Shown: in pieces, positions 6,084 to 7,643 of the stretch
Numbering within the stretch: the first letter of the stretch is position 1
Layout of the letters: each line of letters begins with the position of its first letter
From: Ardenticatenales bacterium
Lineage (GTDB): Bacteria; Chloroflexota; Anaerolineae; Ardenticatenales; Ardenticatenaceae
Length of the DNA: 7,643 nt
NCBI GenBank assembly: GCA_013812995.1
Contig: JACCSL010000385.1
Location: 1 to 7,643, forward strand
Direction of reading: 5' to 3'
The notes under the pieces: model-generated
The model's input: only the letters and a program-made list of their open reading frames with translations
The model's database searches: none
Told to the model about the DNA's origin: nothing
Made by a program: the position numbers and the translations under genes

Positions 6084-6140
6084 GTAAAACGTAATGCGTA
6101 AAACGTAAACGGTGTGGGCTAGCAAGACATTACGTTTTAC
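6084..6140. repeat. GTAAAACGTAA repeat cluster (two direct copies and one inverted copy)
   Basis: The 11-mer GTAAAACGTAA occurs at 6084-6094 and 6098-6108 on the plus strand and inverted at 6130-6140. The first and third copies extend to 13-base perfect inverted arms (6084-6096 and 6128-6140). The inverted copy is followed by a further GTTTTA. A 10-base partial copy, TAAAACGTAA, lies at 7577-7586 just upstream of the wzz-type gene. The cluster fills most of the gap between cpsD and rmlA. It is AT-rich compared with its surroundings. It could be a short mobile repeat or a regulator-binding site. It has no T-run and is not a typical terminator. Confidence 0.7.
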
Positions 6141-6151
6141 GTTTTAGCCGT

Positions 6152-6820
6152 TCAATATCCCCCCAACTCGCTGTCTACGCGCGCGTTGGTGAGGGCCGTC
6201 CCGATGATGCGCGCGCCAACCTGCTCCAGCAGGGTACGCGCGCGCGCCGCGTGTTCTCGCTTGCTCTTGCCTGCCTGGAGGACGAGCAGCACACCGTCGG
6301 TCCGTGCGCCAAGGATGGCGGCATCCGTGACGGGCACTACGGGCGGCGCATCGAAGAGTACGAGGTCCGCCATGTCCTTCAGCGTCTCGATGAGCTGGAG
6401 CATCCGGGGGGAGGCCAGAAGCTCGGCAGGGTTGGGCGGCGTGGGGCCAGCAGGGAGCAGCCGCAGCCCCGGTACGCTGGTATCCAGGAGGGGAGGGTTC
6501 TGGATACCAGCATCGTCCAGCAGCGTGGTGCTCAGCCCGCGCTCATTGGCGCTCCCGAAAATGGTATGTTGGGCCGGACGGCGCAGGTCTGCATCGACCA
6601 GAATCACGGTGCGCCCTCCCTGTGCCATCGTCACCGCCAGATTGGCAAGGGTGGTACTCTTTCCCTCGCCCGCGCCCGGCGTAGTAACAACCAGTGCGCG
6701 TAGGGCACTGCTCATCGCGGTAAACTCCAGGTTGGTTCGCAGGGTTCGATAGGCCTCGCTCACAGCGGAGCGAGGGTCCGTCAGGGTCACCAGCGCGGGC
6801 TGGGTTGATTGCTTTTCCAT
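6152..6820 (-). CDS. CpsD/CapB family BY-kinase (tyrosine kinase of polysaccharide synthesis)
   Basis: The 222-residue protein is a cytoplasmic P-loop ATPase of the bacterial tyrosine kinase family, which works with a Wzz-type membrane partner to control polysaccharide assembly. The N-terminal SEAYRTLRTNLEF (21-33) contains the EX2RX2R oligomerisation motif (Glu22, Arg25, Arg28). Walker A is PGAGEGKST (48-56, Lys54). Walker A' is VILVDADLRRP (72-82, Asp76 and Asp78). Walker B is LVLFDAPP (153-160, Asp157). Length and domain order match split CpsD/YwqD-type kinases whose activator is a separate protein, here the gene just upstream. The C-terminus (VDSELGGY) has only a single terminal tyrosine in place of a tyrosine cluster. 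The ATG at 6820 has AGAGGAA about 8 bases upstream, overlapping the stop of the preceding gene. The gap between the two genes is 12 bases. Kinase activity as opposed to a purely ATPase role is inferred. Confidence 0.88.
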   Translation of the reverse strand: MEKQSTQPALVTLTDPRSAVSEAYRTLRTNLEFTAMSSALRALVVTTPGAGEGKSTTLANLAVTMAQGGRTVILVDADLRRPAQHTIFGSANERGLSTTLLDDAGIQNPPLLDTSVPGLRLLPAGPTPPNPAELLASPRMLQLIETLKDMADLVLFDAPPVVPVTDAAILGARTDGVLLVLQAGKSKREHAARARTLLEQVGARIIGTALTNARVDSELGGY

Positions 6821-6832
6821 AAAAATATTCCT

Positions 6833-7567
6833 CTAGCGATTCTGGAGCAGGTCGCTTTTCGCTGCCGGCTGACGGCTGACGGCTGACCGCTTATAGGGAG
6901 CCAAATCCACCTGCCCGGGCGGTACCTGCCCCAGCATCATCAGATCCTTGCCGACATAGCGTTCGATGTCGTCCCGGCTCTTGATGGTGTCATCCAGCAG
7001 CTCCAGTGCCAGCACCAGGAGCCCGCCGAGCAGCGTGCCCAGCACGGCCCCGGCGATGGCGTTGATCAGCGGCTTGGGGGCAATGAGGCTACCCGCCCCC
7101 GCCTGCTGGATGATGCTCACATCCACGCGCTCCTCGCGCCGCTGCTGGCTGTTGGCCTCGTTGATGAGCGAGACAAACTCTTCCGCAAAGCCATTGGCGA
7201 TGCGGGCCGCCAGCGCCGGGTCGCGATCATCGACATCAATCTGCATGATGAGCTGGTTGGGGTCCGGGCTGACGGTGACGCGCCCCAGCACCTCGTAGGG
7301 ATTCAGGTCCAGTTTCAGCGTATCCACCACGCGGAAGGCCACGCGCTCGGAGCGAATGATTTCCGCATAGTTGCTCAACACCTGCTTGGACGCCTGGATG
7401 CGTCCCCAATCCAGCGAGTCGGCGCGCACCACGAGGCGGGCTGTGGCCCGGTAGGTCGGCGTCTGGGCGGCGCTCCACGCATAGGCGCTCCCCGCCGTCA
7501 GCAGCGCGGCCAGCACAATGATCCACCCCCGCTGCACCACGATGCGCCAGTAATCCTTGAGTTCCAT
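6833..7567 (-). CDS. Wzz/YveK-type chain-length determinant (polysaccharide co-polymerase)
   Basis: This 244-residue membrane protein has the Wzz-domain layout: an N-terminal cytoplasmic stretch (MELKDYWRIVVQRG), a first transmembrane helix at about 15-33, an extracytoplasmic region of roughly 130 residues, and a second helix at about 168-190 preceded by the proline segment IAPKP (162-166). The cytoplasmic tail has DDTIKSRDDIERYVG (192-206), common in partners of BY-kinases, and would contact the CpsD-type kinase encoded 12 bases downstream. The extracytoplasmic region is short compared with enterobacterial Wzz, as in Gram-positive CapA/YveK forms. ATG at 7567 follows a strong AGGAGG only 4 bases upstream. 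The last 20 codons include three tandem copies of a 7-base unit, so the extreme C-terminus may be a recent addition. It appears to be the first gene of the operon seen here, but the window ends 76 bases further upstream. Confidence 0.88.
   Translation of the reverse strand: MELKDYWRIVVQRGWIIVLAALLTAGSAYAWSAAQTPTYRATARLVVRADSLDWGRIQASKQVLSNYAEIIRSERVAFRVVDTLKLDLNPYEVLGRVTVSPDPNQLIMQIDVDDRDPALAARIANGFAEEFVSLINEANSQQRREERVDVSIIQQAGAGSLIAPKPLINAIAGAVLGTLLGGLLVLALELLDDTIKSRDDIERYVGKDLMMLGQVPPGQVDLAPYKRSAVSRQPAAKSDLLQNR
6866..6886. repeat. Three tandem copies of the heptamer CGGCTGA inside the wzz-type gene
   Basis: CGGCTGA is repeated exactly three times at 6866-6872, 6873-6879 and 6880-6886. On the coding strand the unit is TCAGCCG. 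The array is 21 bases, so it keeps frame and encodes the SAVSRQP stretch near the C-terminus. A gain or loss of one unit would shift the frame in the last dozen codons. Confidence 0.8.
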
Positions 7568-7643
7568 CCGTCCTCCTAAAACGTAACTGGTTCTGCTGGA
7601 ATATGTGGTGGAGTCATGGCTCTGCGTGGCGGCCCTCTCCCCG

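Noticed and set aside
6048..6125. N-terminal extension of RmlA starting at 6125
   Set aside because: The extra 26 residues are a translation of the GTAAAACGTAA repeat region, and the conserved N-terminus MKGLILSGG with its own ribosome binding site begins at 6047.
7576..7643. Open minus-strand frame from the right edge to a TAG at 7578-7576, possibly the end of another gene
   Set aside because: Only about 22 codons are visible, rich in Pro, Arg and Gly with no recognisable motif, and the last codons fall in the repeat copy. Too little to support a gene.

Overview
The window is bacterial, GC-rich and almost entirely coded on the minus strand. The gene content suggests Chloroflexota or a related deep-branching high-GC phylum. 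A histidine phosphatase of the MSMEG_4193 type followed by a DUF3090 protein is a pair I know from Actinobacteria and Chloroflexota. The taxon is an inference from gene content only.

Reading in the direction of transcription (right to left), the window opens with a polysaccharide-assembly operon. It holds a Wzz/YveK-type chain-length protein (7567-6833), a CpsD/CapB-type BY-kinase (6820-6152), a long-form glucose-1-phosphate thymidylyltransferase RmlA (6047-4974) and dTDP-glucose 4,6-dehydratase RmlB (4977-2395). RmlA and RmlB make the first two steps of dTDP-deoxysugar (for example dTDP-rhamnose) synthesis. Wzz and the kinase control polymer length and export. The operon ends in a clear intrinsic terminator (2379-2344). 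The 104-base gap between cpsD and rmlA holds a small family of GTAAAACGTAA repeats. The 76 bases at the right edge (7568-7643) hold the Shine-Dalgarno of the wzz-type gene and one more partial copy of that repeat, and I recognise nothing else there.

The rmlB gene carries an in-frame intein of about 515 residues (4599-3055), inserted between the conserved QVS and the catalytic TDE of the dehydratase. It has class 1 splicing blocks, two LAGLIDADG-type motifs and what looks like a winged-helix segment. Its base composition is clearly lower in GC than the extein.

Between the terminator and the next operon lies an IS200/IS605-like OMEGA element (about 977-2269). It has no TnpA transposase and encodes an IsrB protein (PLMP domain, RuvC without HNH). 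About 220 bases of structured noncoding DNA upstream of isrB are the expected place for its omega RNA. The 346-base stretch without a gene (2049-2394) therefore holds the terminator, a short stretch of flank that may encode the guide, and the putative omega RNA.

The left end of the window is a two-gene unit: the histidine phosphatase (958-284) and, overlapping it by 8 bases, a DUF3090 gene cut by the window edge (291-1).
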